64,000 nucleotides of DNA, from the NCBI RefSeq assembly GCF_902832845.1, contig NZ_CADFDB010000006.1:391313-455312 (forward strand), given 5' to 3'. Shown piece by piece: positions 42,123 to 49,183 of the stretch; within the stretch, counting starts at the first letter, position 1; each line of letters opens with the position of its first letter. The DNA comes from Burkholderia metallica. Its GTDB lineage: Bacteria; Pseudomonadota; Gammaproteobacteria; Burkholderiales; Burkholderiaceae. The notes beneath the pieces were generated by a model. It was not told where the DNA came from, made no database searches, and saw only the letters and a list, made by a program, of their open reading frames with translations. Both the position numbers and the translations under genes were made by a program.

Positions 42123-42681
42123 CCGGCGCGGCGTTTGAATCGATCGTTCGTTTGCGGACCGGCATGCGGCGCGAGCCGATGGCGACGATCGGGTGCGCTG
42201 CTCCGGTGCGCCGATCTTGCACCGGCAACTGCGCGATGCAGGAGCGAACGCTTCCGCGCAGCGGCAGCGGCAGCGTCGCGCATGCCGCGAAACGCACCGA
42301 TGCACGGGTGTTGATCGAGGTCATGTCGACACGGCGCGGTTGCGATTGAATGGCAATGCGGGCGATGCCTCCTTGCAGCCGTCGTATCGCGTCGTATCGC
42401 GTCGATTCGACCGGCGTGCGCGACGATGCGTGCGCGCATGCGTTTGCGCCCACGCTACGGACGACAGCCGCGGCGCCAACCCGCGACGCGTCACGCGATG
42501 CGGCATGCGCCACGTGCATGTCTGCGCGCTGCGACAGCACAAGCGGCGGCGCCACCCATCACGACCGGCACCTCACTGCAAAGTCCCGGCCGTTGGTTTA
42601 CTCTGCCCCGCAGCATCGCGCATTGCCCAGCCTGATCGGCCATTCGGCCGACTTCGTTTCAACCCGCCACTCGGAGACACT
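42123..42681. other. Long intergenic region before uspA, with a short tandem repeat
   Basis: 559 bp with no believable gene. A tandem 10-bp repeat lies at 42381-42410 (GTCGTATCGC twice, then GTCGATTCGA). A partial FNR-like site, TTGAT-CGAG-GTCAT, occurs at 42311-42324 but lies about 360 bp before the universal stress gene. The region must contain the uspA promoter; I cannot identify -35/-10 elements with confidence. Confidence 0.45.
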
Positions 42682-43149
42682 ATGTACAAGCGCATTCTGG
42701 TTGCCGTCGACGGCAGCGACACGTCCCGCCACGCGTTCGATGCCGCGCTGGCGCTCGCGAAATCGCACGGCGCCGAGCTGCAGCCGTTCTACGTCGTCGA
42801 GAACGCCGCGATCTACTACAACGTACCCGGCTACGATCCGTCCGTGCTGCGCGATCAACTCGTCACGCAGGGCAACGCGCTCGCGAAGGATTTCACCGCG
42901 CTGATGCAGGCCGCGGGCGTGAAGGGCGAGACGCGGCTGAGCGAAGCGACGTCGCTCAACGACGTGTCGTCGCTGATCCTCGACGGCGCGAAAGCATTCG
43001 ATGCCGATCTGCTCGTGCTCGGCACGCACGGCCGCCGCGGCTTCCGTCGTCTCGTGCTGGGCAGCATCGCCGAACAATGCGTGCGCCACGCCACGCTGCC
43101 CGTGCTGTTGATTCCCGCGGCCGCCAACGCCGACGAACCGGCCGCGTGA
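42682..43149 (+). CDS. Universal stress protein (UspA family)
   Basis: A 155-residue single-domain Usp. The N-terminal strand YKRILVAVDGSDTSRHAFDAALALA (in pieces, 2-26) and the ATP-binding loop VLGTHGRRGFRRLVLGSIAEQCVRHATLPVLLI (in pieces, about 111-143), with the G-x2-G-x9-G-S pattern, are complete, so nucleotide binding is expected. Such proteins accumulate during starvation, hypoxia or oxidative stress. An FNR-type regulator follows 103 bp downstream on the same strand, consistent with a low-oxygen response. Confidence 0.9.
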   Translation: MYKRILVAVDGSDTSRHAFDAALALAKSHGAELQPFYVVENAAIYYNVPGYDPSVLRDQLVTQGNALAKDFTALMQAAGVKGETRLSEATSLNDVSSLILDGAKAFDADLLVLGTHGRRGFRRLVLGSIAEQCVRHATLPVLLIPAAANADEPAA

Positions 43150-43252
43150 ACGGCATTCGGCATGCGCGGGCAGTCGCGACGTTTTGTCACCCGACAGCGG
43201 CAAGTTGCGGTGGGACAATGATTCCGTCGATTCAACGCCGGAGTAAACGATC

Positions 43253-43999
43253 ATGCTGACGCCCGTCGCCACACGTCCCGCTGCCACACCTCATGCCGGT
43301 AGCTGGGCGCCTCGCCAGGCTGCACATTGCTCGACGTGCGCGATGCGGCACCTGTGCATGCCGCAGGGCCTGGCGCCCGAAGCGCTCAGTCGCCTCGAAT
43401 CGGTCATCTGCGCGGCGCGCCCCGTCAAGCGCGGCGAGGCGCTGTTTCGCGAAGGCGATGCATTCGACAACCTGTACGCGGTACGCTCGGGTTCGCTGAA
43501 AACCGTCGCCACGCGCCACGACGGCCGCGAACAGGTCACCGGCCTGCATCTCGCGGGCGAAGCGCTCGGCCTCGACGGCATCTGCGACGATACCCATCCG
43601 CGCACCGCCGTCGCGCTGGAAGACAGCTCGGTCTGCGTGATTCCGTACAGCGCACTGAAGGCGCTGTGCTCGGAAGCCGGCTCGATGCAGTTGCGCATGC
43701 ACAAGCTGATGAGCGAACAGATCGTGCGTGAAACGTCGCAAACGATGCTGCTCGGTTCGCTGAATGCCGAAGAACGCGTCGCCGCGTTCCTGCTCGACGT
43801 GTCGTCGCGCTACCTGAAACGCGGCTACTCGCCGTCGGAATTCAACCTGCGGATGACCCGTGAAGACATCGGCAGCTATCTCGGCATGACGCTCGAAACG
43901 GTCAGTCGCACGCTGTCGAAATTCCAGAAGCGCGGCCTGATCGAAATGCAGGGCCGCCACGTGCAGATCGTCGATTTCGACGGCCTCCAGCACCTCTGA
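43253..43999 (+). CDS. fnr: FNR-type oxygen-sensing transcriptional regulator
   Basis: A 248-residue CRP/FNR protein. Four cysteines match the iron-sulfur ligands of E. coli FNR with constant spacing: Cys26, Cys29 and Cys35 (HCSTCAMRHLC) and Cys128 (SSVCVIP), each exactly six residues later than Cys20, 23, 29 and 122. A cyclic-nucleotide-like beta-roll and a C-terminal helix-turn-helix (REDIGSYLGMTLETVSRTLSKF) follow; the E-x2-SR of the recognition helix predicts binding to TTGAT-N4-ATCAA. It activates anaerobic genes when its 4Fe-4S cluster is intact. GGAG lies 9 bp before the ATG. It is near a universal stress protein gene. Confidence 0.92.
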   Translation: MLTPVATRPAATPHAGSWAPRQAAHCSTCAMRHLCMPQGLAPEALSRLESVICAARPVKRGEALFREGDAFDNLYAVRSGSLKTVATRHDGREQVTGLHLAGEALGLDGICDDTHPRTAVALEDSSVCVIPYSALKALCSEAGSMQLRMHKLMSEQIVRETSQTMLLGSLNAEERVAAFLLDVSSRYLKRGYSPSEFNLRMTREDIGSYLGMTLETVSRTLSKFQKRGLIEMQGRHVQIVDFDGLQHL

Positions 44000-44010
44000 T
44001 CACACCGCAC

Positions 44011-44029
44011 GGCGCGCGCCTCGCGCGCC
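44011..44029. terminator. Bidirectional hairpin between fnr and argP
   Basis: Perfect 8-bp arms GGCGCGCG (44011-44018) and CGCGCGCC (44022-44029) with a 3-nt loop stand 11 bp after the FNR gene and 19 bp from the end of the convergent argP. Confidence 0.55.
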
Positions 44030-44048
44030 GCCAGCATCGCACTGCGAA

Positions 44049-44942
44049 TCAATCGAGAAACAGCGCGGCACGCGCTTTCAGTGCCGCGCTGAAATCGTCG
44101 AGCCAGCCGATCGACAGACGCCAGCTCTGCCAATAAAGATCGATGTCGATGGTTCGGCCGCGCGACATGTCGATCAGCTCACCCGCCGCCAGCTGGCGGT
44201 CGACCATCCGGTCCGGGCACATCCCCCATCCCAATCCCGTTTCGCATGCGCGCAGGTAGCCCGCGACATGCGGTATCCAGTGCTGCGGCGGATCGAGATC
44301 CGCGCGCGTCACCCGCCGGATGAAACGCGCCTGCAGCCCGTCCTTCGGATTGAACATCACGCACGGCGCGCGGCGCAGCGCATCGCGCGTGATCCCCGCG
44401 TCGAAATAACGCGCGTAAAACGCCGGCGAGCACACCGCGCGATAGCGAATCCGCCCGAGCCGCTCGGACCGGCATCCCTGGATCGGCTCGGCCTGCGCTG
44501 TCACCGCGCCCTGCACGCTGCCGTCGCGAATGCGCGAGGCCGTGTAATCCTGGTCGTCGATCACGAGGTCGAGCAGCGTCTCGCGCTCCGTGCAGAACGG
44601 CCCGACCGCATCGATGAACCACGTCGCGACGCTGTCGTCGTTGACGGCCACGCGCAACGTCGGCCACGCGCTCGCGATCTGGCCCGGCAACGCGGGCATC
44701 CGGCCGCCCAGTTCGGCTTCCAGCAGCTGCACGCGTTCGGTATGCCGGCACAGCAGCGCGCCCGACGTGGTCGCGACGCACGGCTGCCCGCGCTTGACGA
44801 GCACGCTGCCGACGCGCTCCTCCAGCAGCTTCACGCGCTGCGACACCGCCGACGGCGTGACATTCAGCTCCTTGGCCGCCCGCTCGAACGAGCCGTGCCG
44901 GATCACGGCCGCGAGGGCATCGAGCAACGCGTAGTCGAGCAT
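44049..44942 (-). CDS. argP: LysR family regulator ArgP (amino acid export control)
   Basis: A 297-residue LysR protein. The N-terminus (LDYALLDALAAVIRHGSFERAAKELNVTPSAVSQRVKLLEE in pieces, 2-42) closely follows ArgP/LysG/IciA regulators, which bind lysine or arginine and switch on the exporter ArgO/LysE. Its divergent position to an argO-like gene, with 110 bp between, fixes the call. The intergenic sequence just before its start is AT-rich with repeated TTAAT/ATTAG elements, a plausible binding site for it. Confidence 0.9.
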   Translation of the reverse strand: MLDYALLDALAAVIRHGSFERAAKELNVTPSAVSQRVKLLEERVGSVLVKRGQPCVATTSGALLCRHTERVQLLEAELGGRMPALPGQIASAWPTLRVAVNDDSVATWFIDAVGPFCTERETLLDLVIDDQDYTASRIRDGSVQGAVTAQAEPIQGCRSERLGRIRYRAVCSPAFYARYFDAGITRDALRRAPCVMFNPKDGLQARFIRRVTRADLDPPQHWIPHVAGYLRACETGLGWGMCPDRMVDRQLAAGELIDMSRGRTIDIDLYWQSWRLSIGWLDDFSAALKARAALFLD

Positions 44943-45052
44943 TAGATTTCCTTAATCTGCATTAGGTGATTTAGCTTCTCTTATTTTCCTGCCGACCGCA
45001 GACTAGCGCTACCCGATTCATTCGTCTACTGCTTCCACGGCTGTCCCCCATC

Positions 45053-45682
45053 ATGAACTGGCTGAACTGGCTCGCTTTTTCCCACGGCGCCGCACTGTGC
45101 GCGTCGCTCATCGTCACCATCGGCGCGCAGAACGCGTTCGTGCTGCGGCAGGGCATCATGCGCTCGCACGTCGGCAAGATCGTGCTGCTGTGCGCGGTGT
45201 CCGACATGATCCTGATCGGCGCGGGCGTCGGCGGCGCATCGGTGCTCGTCGAACGCTATCCGACCTTCGTCCATGCGGTGCTGTACGTCGGCCTCGCGTA
45301 TCTCGCGTGGTTCGGCATCAACGCGCTGCGTCGTGCGTTCAAGCCGGGCCACGACACGCTCGACGTGCGCGGCGACGCAGTCGCGCCGCCGCCGCAAGGC
45401 GCGCTCGCGATCGTGCTGATGACGCTCGCATTCACGTGGCTCAACCCGCACGTGTATCTCGACACGTTCCTGCTGATCGGCACGGCCGGCGCACGCGAGC
45501 CGGAAGGCGCGCGGCTCGCGTTCGCGATCGGCGCGATGACGGTCAGCGTCGTGTGGTTCCTCGGGCTCGGCTATGGCGCACGCTTGCTGGCGCCGTGGTT
45601 CCGCAAGGCCGTGGCATGGCGCGTGCTGGATGGCGCGATCGGCAGCATGGTGCTGTTTCTCGCAGCGGTGCAGTTGCGGTAG
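45053..45682 (+). CDS. argO: LysE/ArgO family amino acid exporter
   Basis: A 209-residue membrane protein of about five or six segments. The family start ASLIVTIGAQNAFVLRQGIMR (about 15-35) with GAQN is typical of ArgO/LysE, as is TLAFTWLNPHVYLDTFLLIG (in pieces). It exports arginine or lysine when internal levels rise, for example during growth on peptides. It is divergent from argP, its presumed activator. The ribosome site is weak. An 11-bp hairpin follows the stop. Confidence 0.9.
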   Translation: MNWLNWLAFSHGAALCASLIVTIGAQNAFVLRQGIMRSHVGKIVLLCAVSDMILIGAGVGGASVLVERYPTFVHAVLYVGLAYLAWFGINALRRAFKPGHDTLDVRGDAVAPPPQGALAIVLMTLAFTWLNPHVYLDTFLLIGTAGAREPEGARLAFAIGAMTVSVVWFLGLGYGARLLAPWFRKAVAWRVLDGAIGSMVLFLAAVQLR

Positions 45683-45692
45683 GGCGGGGCGT

Positions 45693-45719
45693 GTCGCGGC
45701 AGATCCTGTCTGCCGCGAC
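45693..45719. terminator. Strong bidirectional hairpin between argO and the type VI effector gene
   Basis: Perfect 11-bp arms, GTCGCGGCAGA (45693-45703) and TCTGCCGCGAC (45709-45719), with a 5-nt loop, 10 bp after argO. It probably ends both convergent transcripts. The sequence also marks the left edge of the type VI island. Confidence 0.65.
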
Positions 45720-45763
45720 GTCAGGTCAGACGGTCGCGGTCGCGACCGGTATCGCGTTCGGCG

Positions 45764-47497
45764 TCAGGCCGTCGAGGTCGCGTCGGGCAGCGTGCCGCCG
45801 ATCGCCGCGGGCTGGTTGCTGGCCAGTTGCGGTTCGTTGGCCGCCGTCGGGTCCGACTGCTTCGCCGGATCGGCCTTCGCGAGTTGCGTGGCGGCCTGCT
45901 CGGCCTTGTCGCCCTCGTAGCGCCAGAACAGGAACTTCTTGCCGCGCTTGCCCATGAAGTACTGACGGTTGACCGACCAGCGGCTCGATTCGGCGAAACC
46001 GACGTGACCGTCTTCCATCTGTTTCTTGAAGCCCGCGATCGAGTCGTGCACGTAGTGATCGAAGAATCGGTCGAACGTCGCGCGCGCCGCCGGATCGATG
46101 CCCCCCAGCCAGTTGCCGGTGACCCGCGTGGCCGCGTCGATCGCCTTGTACTGCTCCGAGATGGTCCGCGTCAGGACGCCCCCGTTGGCGCGACGGATGA
46201 GATCCGCATCTTCGTTCCATTCGCGGTCGGTAATCGCCATGTGGGCGTCCACGCCGCCAGGCGGCTTCATCCGGCCGTCGTGCAGGCGCCGGCTGCGGCT
46301 CGCGCGCCACTGGTAGTAGCGGTTCATGTGCCAGATGATCTGCGACTCGAGCCTGTCGCTGTTCGACGCCACGCCCGCGCGACGCTCGTTGCCCTGCCCC
46401 ATGTACACGTTCCAGGCCGCCTCCAGCTCAGCGGAAATCGCGAACAGCCCGCCGGCCGATTCCACGATCTCCTTCGGCTCGCGAAACGGCACGCCGGCCT
46501 TCCACGCCTCGATGTAGAGATTGTTCAACGCGACGTTGGCCAGTTCGTTGGTGCGCCCTTCCTGGTAGTTGCGCTCGTAGCCGCCGCCCACATCCGAGTG
46601 CATGCCGGGGTAATACACCTCGCGGCAGTTCGCTGGAAGCGTCTGGTCCTCGCGCACCGAATCGCCGGGGAATTTCTCGCGGACTTCATGCGACGCGACA
46701 TAGTGAACGCATTGCCGTACGTAGTCCGGAATGCGAATGTCGTTCGCCCATTCCGCGTGGCCGCCCTTGTCGATGCTGTGAAGCAGGCCGCCGTATACCG
46801 GCCCCAGGATCCCGCCGACGATGTAGGGGGCCGCCTTCTCCATGCGGCTGCCGCCGAAGCCTGTCGACGCCACCGTATCGAGGATGCCCATGAAGTAGAC
46901 GACCACTTCGGGACGCATCCCCTTCATGTTCTTCTTGTTCCACCAGAGCCGGCCGCCGATGTTCTCGGCCAGCTGCTCGGTCAGCATGCGGACGAACGCC
47001 CGCGCCTCCGTGGCGCCGCGCGAGAAGCCGAACGCGGCCACGTTGATCTGGCTCACGGCCGGCATGTGGCTCGCCACATGTTTTTCGAGCTCGCCGAGCA
47101 TCCAGCGGATGCGCGCCTCGCCCTTGCTCGCGGCCGCCATGCCCAGCGCGCCGTCGATACCCTTGCCCGAATCGCCGACCTTGCTGCAGGGTGTGCCGAC
47201 GCCCTCGACGTACCGGCCCATCGTGCGCGGATTGGCCTTGTTGAACGGGACATGGGCAAACATCGCGAGCTTGGCGATATTGCTGTACTTGGTCCTCGCG
47301 ACGTCCGTCGAACCGTTGCCGTCCTCGCCGTAGTTGTTGCCCGTGCCGTCGAAGAAGGCCGTAAACCACACGGGTTTCGGACACTCCTTGCATTGCTCGA
47401 CCCGCAGCGGATCGAGCGCCTCGCGGTGCCCGTTGCGGATCGACTCCTCGACCGGCGTGATATCGGTGATGCGTCGAATGAGGGGGGGATTGCTCAT
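45764..47497 (-). CDS. Type VI secretion phospholipase effector, Tle1-like (DUF2235)
   Basis: A 577-residue predicted lipase of the DUF2235 family. It begins with PVWFTAFFDGTGNNYGEDG (about 42-60), contains the nucleophile elbow FGFSRGATEARAF (about 157-169, serine in GFSRG) and the downstream YYPGMHSDVGGGYER with an acidic residue of the triad. Tle1 proteins are delivered by VgrG into neighbouring bacteria, where they hydrolyse membrane phospholipids. No signal peptide is present, as expected. The gene is last in a vgrG-DUF4123-lipoprotein-effector set on the minus strand; the lipoprotein is the likely self-protection. AGGAG stands before the ATG. Confidence 0.88.
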   Translation of the reverse strand: MSNPPLIRRITDITPVEESIRNGHREALDPLRVEQCKECPKPVWFTAFFDGTGNNYGEDGNGSTDVARTKYSNIAKLAMFAHVPFNKANPRTMGRYVEGVGTPCSKVGDSGKGIDGALGMAAASKGEARIRWMLGELEKHVASHMPAVSQINVAAFGFSRGATEARAFVRMLTEQLAENIGGRLWWNKKNMKGMRPEVVVYFMGILDTVASTGFGGSRMEKAAPYIVGGILGPVYGGLLHSIDKGGHAEWANDIRIPDYVRQCVHYVASHEVREKFPGDSVREDQTLPANCREVYYPGMHSDVGGGYERNYQEGRTNELANVALNNLYIEAWKAGVPFREPKEIVESAGGLFAISAELEAAWNVYMGQGNERRAGVASNSDRLESQIIWHMNRYYQWRASRSRRLHDGRMKPPGGVDAHMAITDREWNEDADLIRRANGGVLTRTISEQYKAIDAATRVTGNWLGGIDPAARATFDRFFDHYVHDSIAGFKKQMEDGHVGFAESSRWSVNRQYFMGKRGKKFLFWRYEGDKAEQAATQLAKADPAKQSDPTAANEPQLASNQPAAIGGTLPDATSTA

Positions 47498-47533
47498 GGC
47501 GGTTACGCTCCTGTTCCGGTCACGCGTCCAGCG

Positions 47534-48211
47534 TCAGTTCCACTGGGCCGGTTTCTTGCGCCCATAGAACGGATTGGGAATTTCCTTCAGGCACGCGCGG
47601 TCGGTCAGCTTGCGCTGTGCGTCGCGCTTCGACAGGGCCACCTTCGGGTCCGGGCCGTCGGCTTCGAAATCCATGTCGCCTTCCACCCGGCCATCGGGGA
47701 AGAAGTGCAGCACGATACCGCCGCTCTTGCCCTTGACGGGCGGGCGCGTGACCGTGATCTCGCCTTCGCACCATGCCATCCCCGGCTGGGTTTCCCGGTG
47801 GGTGTACGGGTCGTAGTTCGAGGACGACGCTTCCATCGCGCGCTTGTCGACCACGCGTTCCCACCACACCTTGAACGTCTTCGGGGTCTTCCAGCGGAAA
47901 TCCCATGCGAGGCTCGGTCTTTGCCCGCCGCCGCCGGTCCAGTATTTCGCGCTCCGCGGCGTCGCACTCGCGCCATCGGCGCTTGCCGCATCGTCGAGGC
48001 TGTTCTTGTCGGGCGGCAGCAGATAGACGCCGTAGATGTCGTAATCCGTATAGTTGAAGGAACCGGCCGTGATGATGTCGTAGTTCGGGTCGTTCCATTT
48101 ATTCACTTCGCCGGGCGCAAGGCTGTCCTTTTCGGCATCGTTCACGCTCTTGCTGCACGCAGCCGTGGAAAAAACCATCACGGACAGCAGGGTGATCCAG
48201 CAGCGGTTCAT
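47534..48211 (-). CDS. Predicted lipoprotein, putative Tle1 immunity protein (DUF3304-like)
   Basis: A 225-residue protein with MNRCWITLLSVMVFSTAACSKS, a type II signal with the lipobox STAAC and cleavage before Cys20, so it is anchored in the membrane facing the periplasm. The body includes GSFNYTDYDIYGVYLLPPDKN and a C-terminal RKLTDRACLKEIPNPFYG; I associate this pattern with DUF3304 lipoproteins that accompany Tle1 effectors. It sits between the DUF4123 adaptor (56 bp) and the Tle1 gene (36 bp). The immunity role follows from family and position. The start at 48211 has a strong AGAAGGAAG site. Confidence 0.8.
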   Translation of the reverse strand: MNRCWITLLSVMVFSTAACSKSVNDAEKDSLAPGEVNKWNDPNYDIITAGSFNYTDYDIYGVYLLPPDKNSLDDAASADGASATPRSAKYWTGGGGQRPSLAWDFRWKTPKTFKVWWERVVDKRAMEASSSNYDPYTHRETQPGMAWCEGEITVTRPPVKGKSGGIVLHFFPDGRVEGDMDFEADGPDPKVALSKRDAQRKLTDRACLKEIPNPFYGRKKPAQWN

Positions 48212-48267
48212 ATTGAACTTCCTTCTCTTCCAGTCGATTTCATTCGAGTCGCGTCGCGTACGCGCCA

Positions 48268-49170
48268 TCACCCGGCCGCTTCCTGCATCCGCCGCCAGTC
48301 TTCCGCCGGCACCCGCGCCAGCGCCTCCGGAAACGCCTCCCCTTGCGCGACCGCGTCGAACACGACGGCCATCGCCGGATCCTCGTCGAAGCGCGCGCCG
48401 TAGCGCAACGCCAGTTCGCAATAGATCAGCAGCGACGCCGCGCTTTCGGCGCCGTGCGCCCGGCAGCGTACCAGTTGATCGCGCACGAAGCCGTAGTGCG
48501 CCTCGGCCGGCAACGACGCGAGCAGCGCGGGCTTTTCGACACGCAGCCGCTCGAGCATCGTGTACGGATAGCAGGCGGCGAGCAGATCGTCCTCCTGCGC
48601 CTGGGTCAACTGCAGCGGAAACTCGGCGGCCTGCCCGACGTTGGCGGGCGCGGCGATTTCCACCGTCCGGATCTGCAGTGCGGAATCCCGGTGAATCCAG
48701 TGCCGCACGCCCTGCGCCAGATACGCGCGATGCGCGGCGGGCAGCATGTCGAGCCAGAACGGCAGCACGCGCGGATCGAAGAAGCGCATCAGCATCACGC
48801 TCTCCATCTGCTCGAGCTGGACGTCCACCATCGGCGCCAGATGCGCGGCCAGTCGCTCGAGCGACAGCGGCGACACGAGCACGCTCGCCGCCGGCCACGG
48901 AATGCTGCGCGGCTCGACGGCATCCGCGGCATCGGCACCGTCGGCGCCGGGCTGCCATTCGTACAGCAGCGGTCCGACGATTCTCGCATCGTCGTCGGCG
49001 GCGTCGAGCAGCGAAGCCGCGACGAACGCGGGCCACGACGCCTTGTCATCGTCCGGCAACGTATCCAGCAATGCGCCATCGATCAGGACGTAAGCGCGCA
49101 GCCCGTCCTGCGACGCCAGCGCCGCCTGCAGCGCATCGGCCGCCTGCGCGGCGATCGGGTCGTTCGTCAT
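48268..49170 (-). CDS. DUF4123 type VI effector adaptor/chaperone
   Basis: A 300-residue cytoplasmic protein. The N-terminal third (LRAYVLIDGALLDTLP, then ARIVGPLLYEWQP) and RFFDPRVLPFWLDMLPAAHRAYLAQGVRHW (in pieces) are characteristic of DUF4123, the family that loads effectors onto VgrG tips. The C-terminal part (LLAACYPYTMLERLRVEKP) may contact the effector. It starts 13 bp after the vgrG stop. Its place between vgrG and the Tle1 pair makes it the adaptor for this effector. Confidence 0.86.
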   Translation of the reverse strand: MTNDPIAAQAADALQAALASQDGLRAYVLIDGALLDTLPDDDKASWPAFVAASLLDAADDDARIVGPLLYEWQPGADGADAADAVEPRSIPWPAASVLVSPLSLERLAAHLAPMVDVQLEQMESVMLMRFFDPRVLPFWLDMLPAAHRAYLAQGVRHWIHRDSALQIRTVEIAAPANVGQAAEFPLQLTQAQEDDLLAACYPYTMLERLRVEKPALLASLPAEAHYGFVRDQLVRCRAHGAESAASLLIYCELALRYGARFDEDPAMAVVFDAVAQGEAFPEALARVPAEDWRRMQEAAG

Positions 49171-49183
49171 GCGCTGCCCCGCT

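Noticed and set aside
42311-42324. FNR box TTGAT-N4-GTCAT upstream of the universal stress gene
   Set aside because: Only one half matches, and it is about 360 bp from the gene, too far for a normal activator position.
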